Below are positions 51,401-54,400 of a stretch of 64,000 nucleotides of DNA, piece after piece; the stretch's first letter is position 1; every line of letters starts with the position of its first letter. Position numbers and translations under genes: made by a program. The notes under the pieces were generated by a model, which saw only the letters and a list, made by a program, of their open reading frames with translations, did no database searches and had not been told where the DNA came from. Source of the DNA: Rhyacichthys aspro (lineage: Eukaryota; Chordata; Actinopteri; Gobiiformes; Rhyacichthyidae); assembly GCA_036850595.1 (NCBI GenBank), contig CM072158.1, forward strand, positions 21,262,578 to 21,326,577, in the 5' to 3' direction.

Positions 51401-54400
51401 TGGCTTCTGATTGACCAATTACAAGAATTTGACCTGTAGTGAGGTTTTGAACCCGTTTTCTCAGAGCAGAGCTTTATTGATGTTAATGTATATTACATTA
51501 TGTCTACTTTTCTCACGACTCTCTTCTCTTCTTCCACTATCAGCGTTTCTCGAGAGACAATAAGAAGCAGGAAAAAGTCGGACTACAACCTGAATAAAGC
51601 CAACACACTGATCCTCACTAACACAACCCTCAACGTCATCAGACTTGTCGGTGAGTTGTATGGACTGCCTATTGTAGAAGTATAAAAAACAGCTGTAAAT
51701 CTTCTGCTTAAAAAAAACTATTGTGCACATATTCTATCTTGTATCTAGCGATGAGTTATTCAGCCTCACAGTCTTTTCTCCACCTATGCTACAAAATAAA
51801 ACAATTGGTCTTTTCCCAAACACTAGGCATTATTATTTAATAAAAGTGAAAAGTGAAATAATAAAACAAACATTAAAAAACTAACATTTTATTCCGAGCA
51901 CCTACTTTTCATTCTGTGTGCACAGGAAGTTAGATTAGTCTGTGACTTCTCTGTGCAGAATTTTAGAGTGTGTAAATCAGACTGAGAGTAAAGCCTCAGT
52001 GGTGCAGCCAGTCAAATTCAACTTGTTTCATTGGTTTTGAGTCAATGCAAACTCTGTTCCACTTCTGTACTTCTGAGCTGTGAAATCTTTGCCCTTGAGT
52101 TTATGGACACAATAACTGCTCCTGTGTGAGTTTCTGTCAAAGACCCCTAACACATGTCCCTTCTTTAGAATGTTTTGATTAGATTAGATCAGATAATATT
52201 TGCTGATGTCGAGTAAAGTATTTCAGTTAGCCAGCCGGCTGCTCTTTGTGGCTCTTTTACTTACTGAGGATGCAGAGAATGGGCCATGGTTTATATTATG
52301 GCATCTATCCTTCTTCAAATTCATCACTCTACCACCTCACCCAGACTCTCCGAATCAAATGTCACATTAGATCAATGTAAACGAGTTGGTTTTGTGATGC
52401 TGTGGTATTTGTGTTCTAAACAGGGAAGTACATGCAGATGATGAACATCCTGAAGCCCATTGCGTTTGATGTCATCCACTGTGTTTCCCAACTCTTTGAC
52501 TACTACCTTTACGCTGTCTACACCTTTTTTGGACGCAATGACATGGTACAGTATGAAGAATTATTTTACTGTCCTCTTGTATTTAAAGATGGAGGGGGAA
52601 TAATGTAAGTTCCGCTTGCCTCTTTTACCTTAGAGTCTGTGTATAATTGTGTATTACTTCAGTATTCTAAATGGTTAAACCTGGGACACTGGGAACAGGG
52701 TCTGTCTTTTTAAAGATATTCGTTTGGTCATGACACAAGGGGCGTAAAATAGGTACAGTCGCCATCAAATAGTGAGAAATGGTCACCCTACTCGAGGGGG
52801 CATTTTACAGACGTCAGGCTGTGTGAAATGGCAAAGTATTTATGGATGTAGGTGGCGTTATCTCGTGTCATCCATTTAATTTGTACTGCATATCCTGTTC
52901 TTCTATTCCAATTGGACCTTTGGGCATTGGATGGAGTACAGGGTTAACATTTACAGACAGACAACCATTCACTCTCACATTCACTCACAATGGGACATTT
53001 AGATTCACCACTCCACCTAGATGTCATGTCTTTGGACAGTGAGGGGAAACCGAACGCAGATAGAATCCAGTTACAGAATGGCCACTGCTGGCCCAGGGAT
53101 CAAAGCCACAGCTTTGCTTCTGTGAGACAGCATCGCTAACCATTGCCACTGTGCACACCCTTCTGGTGTGTTATCTGAACAGCAAGAAATAGGGCAATTT
53201 TCAGAACTGTTGGCAAGACTGTTGTTTTATCAGCTCTAACTGTTTTGTCATTTCACCAGAAAAATGTAAGTGATTTTTACTGTTTATAGCATGTTGCACC
53301 TTGAGTACATCAATTGTAGGATGAGAACAATGAATGCCCAGTGGTAGCCTTAACTTATTGGACCTACTTACCTACAGATTCATATAATTTATACCCGTCA
53401 TGTACAACCCCTAAATGCTTCAATAATTACATAAACTTTCCAACACATCGTCCTTTTGTCACATAAAAGGACTACATATGACCTTGTATAGCCTTTATTG
53501 AGTGTAGTGAATGCGGTGGGTTCTTGTTTGCCAAGGTGGCCACTTCAATAGATATATATGTACAGTCCTGCAGGAACCCCACACAGGAATACATGGATCA
53601 CATTTGTGAGTGTATTTGAGTGAATCTCTAGCCCAGGACATTGTATTGTTTTACTTATCAGCAGTGAAAAAAGAGCTGCTGGTCAAATAACGCACTGTAA
53701 AAAATTGTGCTATGTGCTTCAACTCGGTGGCTTGTCTTGTGGAGTATACCACAGATACCGACCAAGTTTGCTCCATGTCATCCCATTCCCTGTCTGATTG
53801 AATGTCTGCACACTATGTCTTCATCAAAAACATATATTTTTCAGGTAGGACTTTGTTGCCTGTTTAAAGTGTTATGATTCCCTGTCTCAGACTTTGCTGC
53901 CCTGTTGGCAGCTCTCCAGAGCTCACAGTCATCTGCTTTCATCTGTCTTTCCATTTGAGTCTGTCTCAGCTCTCATTTCCCCTGTTCTGCTGCACTTCTG
54001 CTCATTATTGTCATTTCATGAGGCCACCCGTCTCATTAATGCTCTCACTCAAAGAGCTACCTGCACTAAAAATGCTAATGTTTCTTATGAATGTTTAAAA
54101 AGGCTTGTGGAGAATGTGCTGTGCTCATGTGGTGCTACTTTGACCTGGGCAGTGCTCTCTTTACACCCCTGGAATCAAGATGGAGCTGCTTGACTTCTCT
54201 ATTCCCATAATATTTAGTGGCATTAATATTCAAAAGGTAAATAGACCTGTGTGTGTGTGTGTGTATCAGCCCTGTCACAGGGCACTGTCAACTCTTCTGC
54301 AGATGCATTATCTGCCATGCTCATATTCTCTGTCATCATTAACAACTCTGAATGGGAAAATGCCATGAATAGGTCTATATCTTTCTTCACACTTCACAGG

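Larger units (their letters stand above)
48114..52423 (+). other. Short introns of the compact exon cluster
   Basis: Introns of 587, 510, 950, 990 and 773 bp separate the exons at 48015 to 52424. No mobile element was recognised in any of them. The frames on either strand are shadows or chance. Confidence 0.5.
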
